A DNA stretch of 64,000 bases from Tigriopus japonicus (taxonomy: Eukaryota; Arthropoda; Copepoda; Harpacticoida; Harpacticidae), in NCBI GenBank assembly GCA_010645155.1, contig CM021320.1, positions 3,397,735-3,461,734 on the forward strand, read 5' to 3'. The notes under the pieces were generated by a model that saw only the letters and a list, made by a program, of their open reading frames with translations, searched no databases and was not told the DNA's origin. The translations under genes were made by a program, and so were the position numbers. Within the stretch, counting starts at the first letter, position 1, and every line of letters starts with the position of its first letter. This document shows, piece by piece, positions 33,891 through 47,614 of this stretch.

Positions 33891-36267
33891 GGGTGAGTGT
33901 GCCTTTTTTCCACGATGAGATGGATATTACGAGCTGAATGTGTCACATTACGACTCTCTTCGTCTCTCGGTCTCTTGTAGCCCGAAATCTGCAAAAGAAT
34001 GTGAAAAATGCAATGAGCTCGAGGCTACGCAAACAAATAGGCACTTTTCAATTTGAGACACCTCCACTCTGTTTGCTCAGGAAATTGCAAATTCACTTCA
34101 TTCCGAGGTTCTCTTTAGGACTCGAAACCCTTCGAGGGCACGAACAATATATTCCATACTTCTTTGTTGGAACGTTGGAACGATCGCTCAGAGAATTCTC
34201 GATATGCATACGTACTTGATCCAATCGGAAATACGCTCGAAAGAAAGAAGGTATTACTATTTTCAAAGAAACTTGAAGCCTCTTTCATCTCTTGCACTCG
34301 ACGCCTAAAGCTGAGTCGATATTGCTTGGATGTCTCGTAAGTCCTAAGTCATAGATAAGGTTACAGTTTTTTATCCACGCTTTCTTCTAGATTGGATTGG
34401 ATGGCCAGTCAGACTTATTGTCGCGAGCTTGTTTAATATTAAGAAAACAGTTTCAAGATGACGGAAAAATTACATCTTTTGTAGCTTTTATGGCTTTTAG
34501 TAGATTTGTAACTCATTGACACAATTCGGTGATTTTAAGAAGCAAGAAAAACTTCACGTAATCACAATGGTTGAATAACATAAATCTCACAAAGATAAAC
34601 TTCTTTTTGAGACATCCTTGTCCAAAAGTAATGTTATTTATTGCTTATAAATGAACCCAGAAAAGATGCGAAGAAGAGAGGACTCAACTTTAGCTTGAAA
34701 GAGCTAGAATTGGAAGCGACCTTTCTTTACCTTTGCACAAAAGATGTGCAAGCCATGGAGAAAATTAAATTCAGTCTGCCTCTTTCCCCATTTCCATATA
34801 AGTGAGCTCACTCACACGTTTCTCAATTCACTTGAGTTGAAGGGAAACTAATTTATTCCGGTCACCCAGTAAAATTATCTCCTTTAATCCAGCGTTGCCC
34901 AAAACGCAATCCTTCCAATTTGATTCTAATCCTAAGCTCACAAGAAATGGTCACATTGGGCAACCCTGTCAGGAATCTCAAAATCTGGGCTACAAATATT
35001 TCTTGGGATGGATTAACGACTCAAACTTCACCCTACCATCACACGTTCAGAGGGCGTCTCAGGCATTAAAAATCACACCTCAGTTGAAGTACGTACCACC
35101 TCATATTAGCATATTCGTCGAGGACAGACGGAATGGTCGCAAAGAACCCCACTAACTCATGGACTCCCTCCCTCCTTCCCCAAATTGTCACGTTCTCTAA
35201 ACCAGTGCTTCATCCTCAATTTTGAGACACATTAGCATTTGTGCGGAAAACATGCACCAAATCGAGGGATGGAGATGCCAAACTAGGTTTTGAGGGCACA
35301 ACCCGCAAATTCAATCAGTTGAAGCTCTCCAGATTGTTTCTGGGGCTTTTCAAAAGTTCAGTGGCTTGTCGTTATTTCTGGATGGTAAGCATTACAATGT
35401 AGTAGCAAACGAAGATGTGCGACGCAATGCACAAAACTGGAGATATCATCAACTTTTGTGGGCAACATTGGTAATGTGTTATGTCAAATTTGGTGCACCA
35501 CTCCCATTCGTTTGCGAAAATTCACCCTCAGTGCATGTTCCATATGAGCGAGCTTCTTGGAGTACGCCCAATGAGAGAAATCATTAGTTTGATTCAAAAT
35601 CCAGACCCATGATGGGAGGCTAATTTTTCATTTTCCATTTTAATGGATTCTCAGCTGGAAAAATCGTGACTGTGCTAATTAAACTCTCTCCTGACTTGTT
35701 GAGACACGCGAGGCAAAGGCCATTGGAATGAAATTAAAAATCTCGATCTAAATTAATAAACATGGGCTAGCACGAAGCACAGATGTTGCGTAACAAGGTT
35801 TCTAAAGGCTTAAAATATGCTCGACATCCTAGTGAGTCCATAGGGAGTAGATTGTGTGAGGGGGAAGCAAAAATTGCTATCTGAACTGCAAAGTCAGGGA
35901 GATGACTCACAAATCCTGTAAGATACTACACCAGGGTTCAAAGAAACTTCACTTGGCAAGGAAAATCACTCAAAGAGAGCAATCTTGACAGGAATATGAT
36001 AAGAAATTAGGTTAGGGTGACTAGCTAGAACTAACTTCGTAGTAGGAATTCATCTTGCACAAGGGTGATTATGGAGATATTTCGGCATAGAGTAATGTTT
36101 CTAATTGATATTGTTTTTGAAAGATTTTTAAGCACTTTATAAAAACGATCCTTTGCTTGGCATTATTGTCTTTTGTGGTCTTGAACTGAATACATGAACG
36201 CAATAAGAACATATTCTAAGATGATGCAAAATCTTTCAAAATCCTGCAAAAACAAAATCAGGGAAGA

Positions 36268-36346
36268 TGGTTGTAGCACAGTTGGTTAACGAGCGACCGA
36301 GTAACGCTCGGGTTCATGGGTTCGATCTCAGGTCTTCCTGAATTCT
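36268..36346 (+). repeat. tRNA-derived SINE-like sequence
   Basis: The sequence begins GGAAGATGG and reads on as a tRNA-like body. It has a box A-like stretch (TGTAGCACAGTTGGTTAACG), a stem CCGAG/CTCGG, a box B (GGGTTCGATCTC) and a 3' acceptor half TCTTCC that pairs with GGAAGA. The anticodon loop is too short and the T-arm is imperfect, so it is not a working tRNA. About 100 bases of unrelated sequence follow (to about 36450), as in the body of a SINE. Confidence 0.6.
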
Positions 36347-37399
36347 CGCCTCGAATGGCACTGATCGAACCCAGAAAGGGACCCTTAATCATAGGTCACT
36401 AGTGTGAACATATCTGTACAAAGTTATTTATAACCTTGACATTTTATACGCATCTGATGTATCCATGAGAAAAGAAATCTCGAAATCTCGAAGAAAATCT
36501 CGAAGATTATTATAACTTAAAATTCTGAGTAACAATACAACATTTTGGTGCAATAGAAATAGAATGTAAATTCTATTTTTGGGACAATCTTTACCTTTTT
36601 GAATGAATTCTACGGTGCCCTTAAAGCTTCAGACTCAATCCCTTTGGGTGAGTGCTAGCTGTCAAAAATAGTATTTTAGAAATTATTTGGAATGGCGGTC
36701 AATGTCCCCTCTATATGAATAAGCACTATGAACATGAAGTGCAATACTTTTGGAAGAGGAAACTTAGAAGGGTAATCTCATTCAGTAGGATGGCCAAACA
36801 CAGGAAAAGCCAGTGAAGAAATGATTGAGATCAAGTTTTGAGGAGGAATGAGTTTGTCAAAAAAATACATGTTCTCCACCGATTGAAACGTGTTCTGAAT
36901 TGTTCAAGTCTTTTTGATCAGTTCTTCTTGCTCGTTAGTTCCAACCCTTCGTGCAAAAATGAGCATTTTGTCGGTTTTGTTAGGTCCAAGTTTCTGGGAG
37001 GTTTATTTTGCTGTGGCCATCTGCTCGAAATGTGTTTGAAAGCACTTCCAAGAATCCATGTCCAATGGGTTGTTTATCGGCAAAATCATGTCTTGCTCAT
37101 AAATACAAAATCGGTACTCCCGATCGCCCTGCTTCAACCCCGCAGTAAAAAGGTTTCAGGTTATTATTGAAAGACTCAATACCTCTAACATTTTGAAGAA
37201 TCTGTAAAATTGCATTTTTGCTGCTCTTACACATCATATGTAATCACGGATTTGCAATTCAGTTCTTACATATAAAACTCCGACCAACATCTGTTGTTGA
37301 TCTGTATCTAGCAACCTGGAAAAGAGCTCTCTTCCTCATATTTTTAGATGGCCATATCAGTCCAGGTTCATCATTTTAAGCGCTCTATGAACTAGAGCT

Positions 37400-37890
37400 T
37401 TCAGAGGAGAAGTACTGTAGAAGAGTTGGTGGACAGAGCCAAGAAATTTCAAGGGGAGCTGAAGCGGATTGAACTTATCGGACTCCGAGATCGAATTCGG
37501 CGCTCATGTTTTTCAAATCATTTTCAATGACTCGTTTGGAATTCCAAGTGGCACACTTCTTGAAACATGACGAGATCGTATCTCTAAATCTTTCATTCCT
37601 GTTATGAATCGTCTCTTCAAACTGGATACCTCTTCCTTCGCCATCAAATACTCTAAGATATTTCGATCAAATTGTCGCTCAAAATTTTCTTTACTGAATG
37701 GAAGTGAAAAACAATGAGCCTTTATTCATCGCCATAGGGCTGTCAACAAACAAGAATGGAGTAACACATATCTCGGGTTGAGTTTGCCATTGAGGAATTT
37801 CAAGATGGCATACCTTTTGTCCGCTTTGATCAGGTCTCTGGACGATCGTTCAAGTTCTTGTCAAATGCTTTACATACCGATTTGTAACCT
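37400..37890 (+). pseudogene. Decayed coding-like fragments, unassigned
   Basis: Two stretches read as protein-like peptides with normal codon usage but no surrounding gene. About 37402-37530 gives VEELVDRAKKFQGELKRIEL and continues charged and helical. About 37777-37887 gives VEFAIEEFQDGIPFVRFDQV. Stops and frame changes separate them, and no start or splice structure was found. I do not recognise the family. They could be remnants of a transposon or of a dead gene. Confidence 0.25.
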
Positions 37891-40800
37891 GAGAGTCACG
37901 GACGTTTGGACGGGGAAATCAACATTGGCTAATCTGGTAATCCAGCAACGGCAAAAGTTTGAATTTATGCACATGCTGATTCATTTTCATTTTGGAACAA
38001 AGTACTAAGGTTGTTTGGTAAAAGGACCACAGGAGATGGAACTCACCAGAAGGAAACTTTTGGACATAGCAAAGGTTTTAGTTTCCAAGTTGCTAATAAA
38101 TAAATGATGACCAAAACTATGGAAAGGCTCGTAAATATGATAAAAATGTGGAAGCTCTTGGTAATTCCATTGCGTCTGAAAATGAGTTGGAATTCATTGA
38201 TATCATTCTATACGCAAGCTATCACACTTATTTAATTTTTGCTACTTTTCTTTCATAAGCTGCTTTAGGAGAAACCAAAAGTTCAGTGGTTTTGTGGACT
38301 TTGCTAGTCCAAATAACTTGAATTGAATTTATCCTACCCAATTACGCGTGTTTCGGAGAAATAATGTAATGATAAATACACCTTTTCGATCATCGTAGAA
38401 ATTAAGTAACAAATTCTTATAACTTGGACAGGGTTCTGAACAAAGCTAATTGACAATTCGAAAGTACTAAGCCCATGGTTACAGAGTTGTTTGTTAAAAC
38501 GATTTTGACCTTGATTTCTCTCTTTGCACTCAAAGTTACTTAATTTGTTTTTTTTTTTCATATGATGACTCATTATTTGGAGTTCTTTACATCAATTTAG
38601 AATACCCTCTCCATTCCCTATTATGCGAGCCAAACTAAAGTGGAAACAAGAGAACCCTCAACTTAAGGCTAAAGATGAAATGGTAAAACGCTACCAAGTT
38701 TTATTTAAAGACCGTGGGAATGAGAGACGGTTTTAAAGTCTTGAAATGCCTAGCATAGTGACGACATTGTTGGACAACCAGAGGGTTGAAATCTGTTTCT
38801 CATGAAAGAGACTCATCTTTCAGTGTGACAATCATTTGATCGCCACTAAGAACCCGTTGAAGAAAGAGGGAGAAATAAAGACGTGAAATCTCACAAGTCT
38901 GTCATCATGGCTCATTGAATTGAACCCTCACGATGATGAGGGGAGGAGGGTCCGGTTGAAATGGGTCTCATTCTCTCTCTCTCCTCTTTGTTGCATGAAA
39001 AGATGATCAAGACTCTTAGATGAATGTTTTGTAAATATTTCTGACTAGAAACTTTGTGAATTTGCAATGTCCTAAATGGCTAATTTTTGAAGGCGAGACA
39101 CGGGTTGGACATTTTTTTTTACTCTCCAGAAGTTCATCTAGATTGACGGTCAAATTCAAAATTGCATTTTTTCAAATCGAAAGTTATTCTTGTGTGAAGT
39201 GCTTTTTTATTTTGGACAACGACAAACGTATTACTTCAGTAAGGGATATTATTCTATCGACCTTTCTTATAATCAGCTTTGACTCAAATACTGGTATGGG
39301 TTTCATGCATCAAGGACGAGATGCGGCAAATTAAAATTGAATTTTAATACATTTTTCAACCAAAAACCGAGGCTTCCGATGGTTCTTTGGTGTTTAGGAT
39401 TTTTGTTGTTTTCAGATTTTTTGGGATGTTTTTGACAAATCTTGGCCATGTTTAGGGCCTTATCAAGACAGATTTTCACATACAATAGAGTAAATCTGAA
39501 AGCTGATGTTATTTTGCAAAATGGTTTGTTTTTTCCTTTTAGCGTTTTAAAGGTACCATTCCTGCAATCCGGATTTTAATGTTTTTGGTGCTACAAGCTT
39601 TCTTCAAATTTTGCTCCCCGGAAGTACAAATTTAAGTTTTGTTTTCCCAGTATAATTAGTTACATTCTTGAAATCGTGTAATATTAAGGTAACCGATGAC
39701 AAAAAGGAAGAGGAATGTGTGGTATACTAGACAGCCAAATAATAACGATTGTATTAGTTAGTTGGAAAGCTTGCGCAAACTAGTTCAGGTGAAATTCATC
39801 GCTTATTTCCTTTGAATTTATTAAATGAGCCTACGAAATCAAACAAATACGTATGTTGATGCTGATTATATTATTGCTAGCTTTCAATGAGAGACTATTA
39901 CGATTGGTGTAAATTAATTACAGAATAATTTCGATTTTCAATCAATTCATAATTTGAATGTTAGTGAAGGATAAAACGTATGTCGCTTTGATAAAGCTTG
40001 TCAATATTTTTACTTCTCGACCTTTCTTTCTTATGATTTTTAAACAGCAGTCGATACACAAAGCAAAAAAGATATTGGTTGTGATGAAACTAGTTTCCAT
40101 CCAAATAAAATGGAAAGGTCCTTATTTCTGGAGGAACAGTAGCAAGTATGGGTTTTACAAGCTGAATTAATTTGTGGTTGTAAAACTTTTGGGGGCTAGG
40201 CTAAGCCATTGGCATTGTATCCCAATGTTTTTGGATTTCTTACACGACCACATGACCAAGTTAGAGTTGTAGATAAACTTTATTGGGGGTTCAATTGCCC
40301 TGGAAACCTTCAACAAAGACAGGCTTGATAACAAGAACACGAAAAGCAGGTTTGGTTTTCCCAAGACTCTTACGAGAGATGTAGCAAAATATCATAGTTA
40401 CCACAAGAACAGAAAGGTCACTAAGAAGCTTAAAAATAATATCTTTGATAAGTTTGACGTCAAATTCCTTAGAACTGAGCCTCTCAGATGTTTGATTCTC
40501 TGGAACTTTCTTGAACAGAAGACCTTGAATTTGACGAAGTATTAGATGTGATCTTTCAAATTGATATTTGGTCCACTGAATAATTAGAGAGTGTACTCTG
40601 AGAGTGGACCTCTTGTGATTTCTATCAGTTTCAGCTGAGCTTCAAAGCACCTTTAGTCACTTGATTGATTGAAGTGTCTACTACAAGTTATAATTACAGG
40701 AGTGGAACAGAAGGTCCTATTATTTGAGTTTTAACAATATCATGAACAAGTTTTCGAATTTTATTTGACAAGCCCAGTATTTTAGCAAATTGAAAATCTT

Positions 40801-41339
40801 CTTGAACAGAAGCTAAGCGTTTTTTTTCCTTACCATCGATGAAACAAGGCCTAGAACGTATTGCAAACCAAAATGGCGACAAGCAACAAGGCAACTTTAA
40901 AATCTCAATTTCGTGACTCAACTTGAATTAAAAGTAATTTTTAGAAACCTCAGACTTTTTTTTGATAATGGTGTGGATTTGATTTTGGGGCTGACCTGTT
41001 TTAGATCGATTGTGGGGTCGAAGGACTCAATTTTTTAAAAACCTCGTTTTCGAAACAATTGCAATTCTATTGAAAATGTGGTTCTAATTAGTGTAATATA
41101 TATTGGATTATTCTTATTTCAGTAGAATTTCATTCTGTAAACCCCGTTAGCATTCATAATGGTTTAAGAATTTAGACGCGAGAAATGCAATTCCCAAATA
41201 TCAAGGGATAGGTCTTACCTTGAGTCAATTTTAGAAAGAATCACTCGAAAAATAACACCAATTGCTCTTGGTGTAACACTCCAAAGCACAGTTATGAAAT
41301 TTTAACAACTTCAATAATATTTAAACACTTTTAGACCTA

Positions 41340-41500
41340 GTTGAATAGTCGGCCATATTTGATCCGTGATCTTTGTTCTTCGTCATAGGTGGATCTCTCG
41401 GATAATGTGTCTAGGTGGTCGAGCTCGGCGATAAATTTTGAACGGGGAATCACGTCGTTGCTCGCCGTTCATTTTGGTCGACGCCCCGTTCCAAAAATCA
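41340..41500 (-). CDS. Exon-like segment, unassigned (possible last exon)
   Basis: The minus strand has a frame reading VIPRSKFIAELDHLDTLSER and then STYDEEQRSRIKYGRLFN before a TAG. The charged, helical composition looks like real protein, unlike most shadows in this region. An in-frame TGA lies upstream at about 41474, so the segment needs an acceptor between that stop and the VIP codons, or a different start. It does not join in phase to the exon-like segment at 41891-42112. I do not recognise the product. Confidence 0.3.
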
Positions 41501-41890
41501 CGGACACGAAATCACACCGGTGACCACATAGGTGCTTGTGAAATGGCCCAAAGTAGACATATTACCACGTCTCTTGACGACTGAATTTATTCTTCTACAC
41601 CAGGCCGTTCAATAGTTTTAATCCAGGCATGCTCCTCAATGTTGGTTTGGTAAAATCCATTCAGGAAATGATCACATTGTGCTCAGCTCACTTGGATGTC
41701 TTAATAGATGGTTTCTTCCTTCTCATCCCCCTTCTTCTAGATCTCCCGAGGGTTGAAATAGGTTAAAATGTGTATTGAAAACCTTTCAGGCCAAAGAGGC
41801 ATGATTGTAGTGTACAAGTACACGAAGTAGGTGATCCATCCCCGGGTGGAGTGCTCTTCCATAGGTGCGTGCACTTCAATTGCCACTCAC

Positions 41891-42112
41891 AGGGTGGCCC
41901 TCTAAAATCATCGTCATCCATCCGGGGCCAGACGTTGAACAAGTTGAAGGCACTGAGATTATTTCAGAGCGGAGAGTGGTGTCGAGCATGAGCACAAAAG
42001 CATTTGCTTCGCTTGCTTCGTCTTCGTCGTTCCGTGGGTGGTCCTTTGGCTCCGACTTCAAGCCGATGAAGATGTCGTGGACTTTTGGCTGACGGCAAAA
42101 TTCTTCTCTGTT
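41891..42112 (-). CDS. Exon-like segment with good splice signals, unassigned
   Basis: On the minus strand a pyrimidine-rich acceptor (CATCTTTTGAACAG) precedes about 222 open bases that end at a strong donor (CACCCT|GTGAGT, exon end 41891). The best frame reads EEFCRQPKVHDIFIGLKSEP, then KDHPRNDEDEASEANAFVL, and ends PGWMTMILEGHP. This looks like an internal exon of a minus-strand gene. No partner exon with matching phase was found on either side, so the gene is incomplete or decayed. The family is not recognised. Confidence 0.35.
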
Positions 42113-45100
42113 CAAAAGATGTGCAGAGTGAAAGAATGCGTCGCATTACTGAACAACTACAACTACTTCTTTGGGATTGAGATAGATAGTGACCAGATCA
42201 TGAAGAACAATATTGCGAGTACGTCATCAAGGAAGCTCACGAATTGACTTATGACCTAGGAGATATCAAATATTTTTGTCGCTTGGAAATCATAGCTCTG
42301 GTATGCGTTTCGAAAGATACAGACTCAAACGAGTGTTTGAAAGAACTCCCGCATCTTAAAGGATGGCCTTAAAATGGCTGGGAGCACCAACACGAGTTGT
42401 ACATCATTTTACGTAGATGGATCAATTTTGGAAATGGCTTGAGCTCTACATTTAGGTTAGAGATGCTAAATGTGCAGAGACTCTCGGGGTTGGACTCAAG
42501 TGCTATGTAGAAAAGAAAACTATTTGTTATTTATTAACTAAAACATTTACAAATAATCACGGTTACGGTTACGGTTTGGACACAAAAACAAATGGATATC
42601 CTTCTCATATGATGTTGCCCAATGTGGAGAGTCTTAAATTGCAAACTTTCAAAATGGTTTTTGAGCAGAAAATAAAAGTTGGAAGCATCAACCTAGATAC
42701 CCTTCGAGAGACATTGGCTAATCAAAGCTAACGCGCGGTGCCAATGGTTTATGCTGTTGATTGGTCAAGAGCATTCAGTTGAAAACTCAGCTGATTTTGA
42801 CGAAGTTTAATAACAAACTAGAGTACTTTTGTAGTGATGTGACTTGGTACTTGGGTAAGCTTTTTCATGTGAGGTCATAAGCTTGGGTACTTTCCTATGT
42901 GAAATCAAATTCCCCTCTGTCTCCCAATCTTCATAAAAAGGTTTTTCTATTAGGGAGCACCAAAAAGCAAGGCATCCTTAACTTTCGTGACTTCTGAGCA
43001 GGGTTGCAAATTAAACTCAAATTTGTGTTTGCATATGTATGTGAGCAAAGAACAATATCTTCATTTTATGACCCTACCTTGCAACCTCATTTGATAAACT
43101 TGCGCAAGCCCAGATTTCACATCATTAAGATTTTGTTGTCAATACCCAATCACGAGGCATTAATCAGTGCTTGTTTAAACTCCACACTAATTAAAAATAT
43201 TTGATTACATAACAGGCAAATACTTCCGACACATTATAGTCACTAAATAGTTTAGATGTGTTTCTGATAAGAAAATATTTCCTTTAATCATGAACTTTTG
43301 CTTCCCGCATGGTGGTAGACGTCACAAACGATCCGTGTTGGTCGGGCATTCATGGATTTTGCCAGCCATTCTCTGCCCTAGGGTCTCTACATCTGACTAT
43401 TTTACTATGCATTGACTTGGGCACGAGAAAAACGCAAAAGTTCTACGTCAGAGTGAGATGCAGAGCCATTGCATTGAGTGACAGCTTGCTGAGGATTCAG
43501 TCCATTTGGAAATGTTGAAAACAGCGCCAAAAAGTGTATAAGCCCTGTGTGTCTCTGAAAATCTAGCGTCTCTAGGTAATTTAGGTCAATGGCCCTACAT
43601 TTAGGTCATTGATTGAGTTGTTCTTTTCTTTTTTAACCTCATTCTTCAAGGATAATGGTCGGAAAATGGTACAAAATATGTAAAGGGGATAAACATTGAT
43701 AGGAAAAATGCGATCACTGCATTAAATCTACTGCATTCCACGGCCATCCCAGTGGCAAAAATATCCTGCAGAATATTTCTTGATAAATATAGAAACAAAA
43801 ATAGTTGCAATGAAAAGAAGCGACACATACCTGGGATTTCATGACATTTCTTTGCTTTCAATTTGACAATAAACATTCTTCTTCAATTCTATTGGTATGG
43901 AAATTTCCCAATTATGGTGAATCGTGATGGTCACAAACACGCTTTATCTCAGAAATGAATGCAAATACTTGTGGGTTGTTTGACCAATTTATAAACACGA
44001 AGATGGACAATTAGAAGTTTGTTTGGTCATTTTGGTCTCGAAATTCATCATCTGAAATTTGACATCATTTGTCTGAAAATAGGCAAAAAAATTAAATCTG
44101 AATTTAATGGACCTCTAGCTAATAGACTCAGTTGAAAAATGACAACTAGTAGAGCTGAAAAGGGTTGAAGCGTGATTTTCAATTATGACCTTTAGATTGC
44201 TCGATTATAACACAGAGTTGGTAGATTATGGTCTCCAGGAATTTGGGATCCAGGGTAAATTCTTGGGCTGGATTGGAGGCTTCCTAAGGTTAAACGAAGC
44301 AAATGATTTAAGTTAAAGCATGATTTGTGCCAAGACAGATTTTCCACAGGGTTCCCCATTTTATTCATTTATTTCAATGGGTTAACATTTTGTTCGTTAC
44401 AGAAATCCAGGCTTGAGCTGAAGTTGCGAGTGTCAGAGCCCGTAAACTCTGTAGCAATAATTGTGGTAAACCTACTCATTATCACTGAATATATGATAGT
44501 TAAAATCGAAGTTATCATTGCATACTGTAGTTATATGTGAGATCTCATTATTGGGCGAAATTAGTCTACTTAGTACCTGGAGAATATACAAAAGGTGCTT
44601 AATGATGTACGTACATCTTCAAAAATGTTTAGTGGCTCTCAGGGAATAAAGCTTAACTGCAGCAATTACAGAGGCTTTGTTTGTAACGTAATGGTTTTCT
44701 GTACCTGAAATATTGATGAAATCTATTGAGCCCATGTTCAAATTTGGGTTAGCAAAAGAACGATTGTGTTCTCTTAGAATTTTTCTTGAATATTGCGATT
44801 GAAAATTGAACTGCAAAATAGATTTCTCCAATATTTTGAACCATTTTCGCCGTAAGTGTGCCTTGATCCTAAAAAATATTTTCATAGATTTGTTTTGAAC
44901 ATGTTTTAAGTGACATTATATCAATTTTTGACCCGTGACCTGATCAATAGAACTTAATTACTAATGCAGAATTGTCCTTCACCTCAGAACTGGTCCCAAA
45001 TGTCTTTGGAACTTGAAAATTACTTCTCCAGCTCAATTAAACGCCGTGGGCATTTTTCAATAGTATTTTTTGTCATTACCTTTACTTTTGCGAAAGCATG

Positions 45101-46985
45101 CAGCGAATTATTGTACTTTTGTTACAACTGCCCCATATGAAGCATGCTTTGGCAAATACAAAATAATTGAATAGACCACTTTTCCGAGTTTAGAGAAGCT
45201 GATTTAAAATTCCCGCACTTTCCGTCAGCCTTCTTCTATTTACATTTTCTCATAGACATAAAACCATTTGTACACAAAGTTCCAAATCCGACAAGAAAAT
45301 GTCATCTTGTGGATAAAAGCAGAAAAAACCATATTGTTTTTGTGACGCACATATAAAAAAATTTAAACCAAACAGCCAAGGTATGAATACTTTACAATAA
45401 AATACGCAACTTTATGAAATAACATCTGATTTGACAATTCATTTTTCTGAACACTTGTCGTGGCTCTTATGTTTACGTGGCCTACAAATCAAAAATATGT
45501 CTGTTTTGCTAGCAAAGTTAGGGTTGAGGATTTCCATATTATTAATATGGCCACTAACAATGTTTCAAGCTCCTAAATAAAAAAAAAAGACAAAACTAAT
45601 CTTAATCAAACATAAAAAAACAAACCCCGAACACACAAATGTAGATTTAGAATTCAACCACATCCCTCCTTATTTTATTAGTTGCAGTATGTAGTTTGAA
45701 AGATAGGATTCCTGACTACAAAATTTATGTATGACAATCTTAATGAAAGTACTGTATGTACTTATATTTCCGACAAAACAAGCATTTTCTGCAAAATGTT
45801 CATTTTTTAGCCCGATTTTACATCTTTCAGGCTGGAATAAAAAACTTTTGGCCAAAGCACTTTCTTGTGACTACAAGTGACATTTTAGGCACAATAAAGT
45901 TACCTTTTTGTTAAAGTGGTTGAAAGTTTTAAACCCAAAAGATGTAACTTAGGCGATAAAATGCTACTGCGAACGACACAAAAATATATAGCCCATTTCT
46001 CAGATCCCTAGTTTTTAAGTTTTTAAAGGTTTCTTTCGCCATTTTCTTTGCCACTTCGACTTTTTTGTTTACTATGCGTGATGCTGAAAGGGCTTAGTTT
46101 ATTAGCCCAAAAATGCTCCATTGATGTATATGTATGCCTTGATTCATAGGTGCTGAATAGTTTTTTTTTGGTTGGTAAAACCACCAAAAAAAGTGGGAAG
46201 ATGCCATAATAGTCAGAAAATGGTTAAATTTGGTTAGATTAGCGAAATGCTTGGGTGTTTGTTCCCTAACATAATTTTGCGACTTATTTTGAACATCTAG
46301 TACCAATTTTTAAGGGTTTTTTTTGTTAAGGAATGAATATTATTAAAAACAGCCTCTGTCCACAGACGATGGGATTTAGGCAAACCGAAATTGGCCATTA
46401 TTCTATCGTAACAAACGTAAAAAATTTGTTAATTCACTAATATTTTCCTCTGTATTGAGATCTTAGAGGGCACAACTATTGGTCCTGAAGCTTGATTGAG
46501 TTAAAAATTGAAATCCACCGTATACCAGCGTAACCAACGTCACATGTGCAAGGGTCCAGATAACAGCGCTTCTTTTCCAATCACGAGGAAACCGAGCTTA
46601 AAAGTTCTAAAACATAGCTTTTGAGTACATCATGTGATCGAGTTTGGCTTCCTTTTGAAACTTTTCCTAGAAACACTGCCCAAGATTACTAAGGTGATCG
46701 ATGGTGGGATATGAGGCTTTCTATATCGAACAAAGAATATACTTTGTTCCCACATCAGTTCGGATTGGAATGTTGTGTCTCTAATGGTAAAAGTCGGCTT
46801 TAATATTTTTGACGTTGCATCCAGGTTTTGTAGAACCTCTTATTGACCGACCACTCAAGTAAAAACTAACTTGGGGAACTTTTAAACAAGAAATTAACTT
46901 AAATGTTAACCTGGTGCTAATGTCTTTGGATTGTCGGACGATTAAATTAAGGCCACAACATCACCTAACAAGGCTTTCTCAATAG

Positions 46986-47187
46986 CGATGGACGGGATGA
47001 GCTTTCGGCCGAAATTTCGGTTTCGGTTACGGCTACCGAAATGGAAATCAGATGTGCAAAAAAGAATTCATGGAATTTGGTTAGCCCTTTTTCTATGCCA
47101 TTAGCAAATCCTAGGTATATTGTGGTTGTTTATATTTTTGAAGTCAGTTGCTTTTGGTTTCGGTTAAGAGCCCTTTATGTACATCAC
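46986..47187. mobile_element. CCGAAA-rich inverted-repeat element, copy 1
   Basis: The segment begins TAGCGATGGAC and then has GCTTTCGGCCGAAA and several TTTCGG units. It ends with TTCGGTTAAGAGCCCTTTATG and a short inverted match to its start (CATCACTA). It resembles the segment at 55405-55735. The ends are approximate and the superfamily unassigned. Confidence 0.45.
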
Positions 47188-47614
47188 TACATTGTTCTGA
47201 ACCTTTTCTGAGCTCGCTTTGCCATAATCCAAAAATCTTGTAAATCAAATCCCTTCACCATAAAACATAATTAATCTAATGCATATGTGTTTTGTTTCAC
47301 GTGGCTTGAGCAAAGCATGTTTCTAGGTTTGAAAGATCAGGATTACGAATTCCTTTTTCCCCTTGGTAACCTTCTTCAAAAGTCAATGTTCTGGTACACC
47401 CAATTCTATTGAAAGGTTGTCTAGGAGGTACTTCGTAACAATAATTGCACTCTCCATGGGGTAGAACTAGAAGTGGCTTTTACCGCAAAGAATTTTGATT
47501 GACAACCCATGACGTCAATGGAAAAGTAGTCTTCCTTTTATTGGGTCCATTTTTTAACCTTTGACAGCTTTGACCTTGACAACCATCCATCCTTTGGTTT
47601 TTCCATCCCAGGTC

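Larger units (their letters stand above)
33891..47614. other. Gene-poor region of 13.7 kb
   Basis: No complete gene is supported. The first part should hold the promoter of the RGS-like gene. Listed separately are a tRNA-derived SINE (36268-36346), two coding-like relics (37400-37530 and 37775-37890), two minus-strand exon-like segments (41340-41500 and 41891-42112) and a CCGAAA-rich element (46986-47187). Short CT/GA microsatellites and repeats of ACGGTT (about 42560) also occur. The rest is AT-rich. Confidence 0.5.

Noticed and set aside
34895..35155. Plus-strand frame of 86 codons
   Set aside because: No recognisable motif, no splice context and no codon-level sign of coding.
41384..41410. 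GGTGGATCTCTCGG, which resembles the start of 5.8S rRNA
   Set aside because: The similarity stops after about 14 bases; the next conserved 5.8S segment (GAAGAACGCAGC) is absent, and a coding-like frame crosses it on the other strand.
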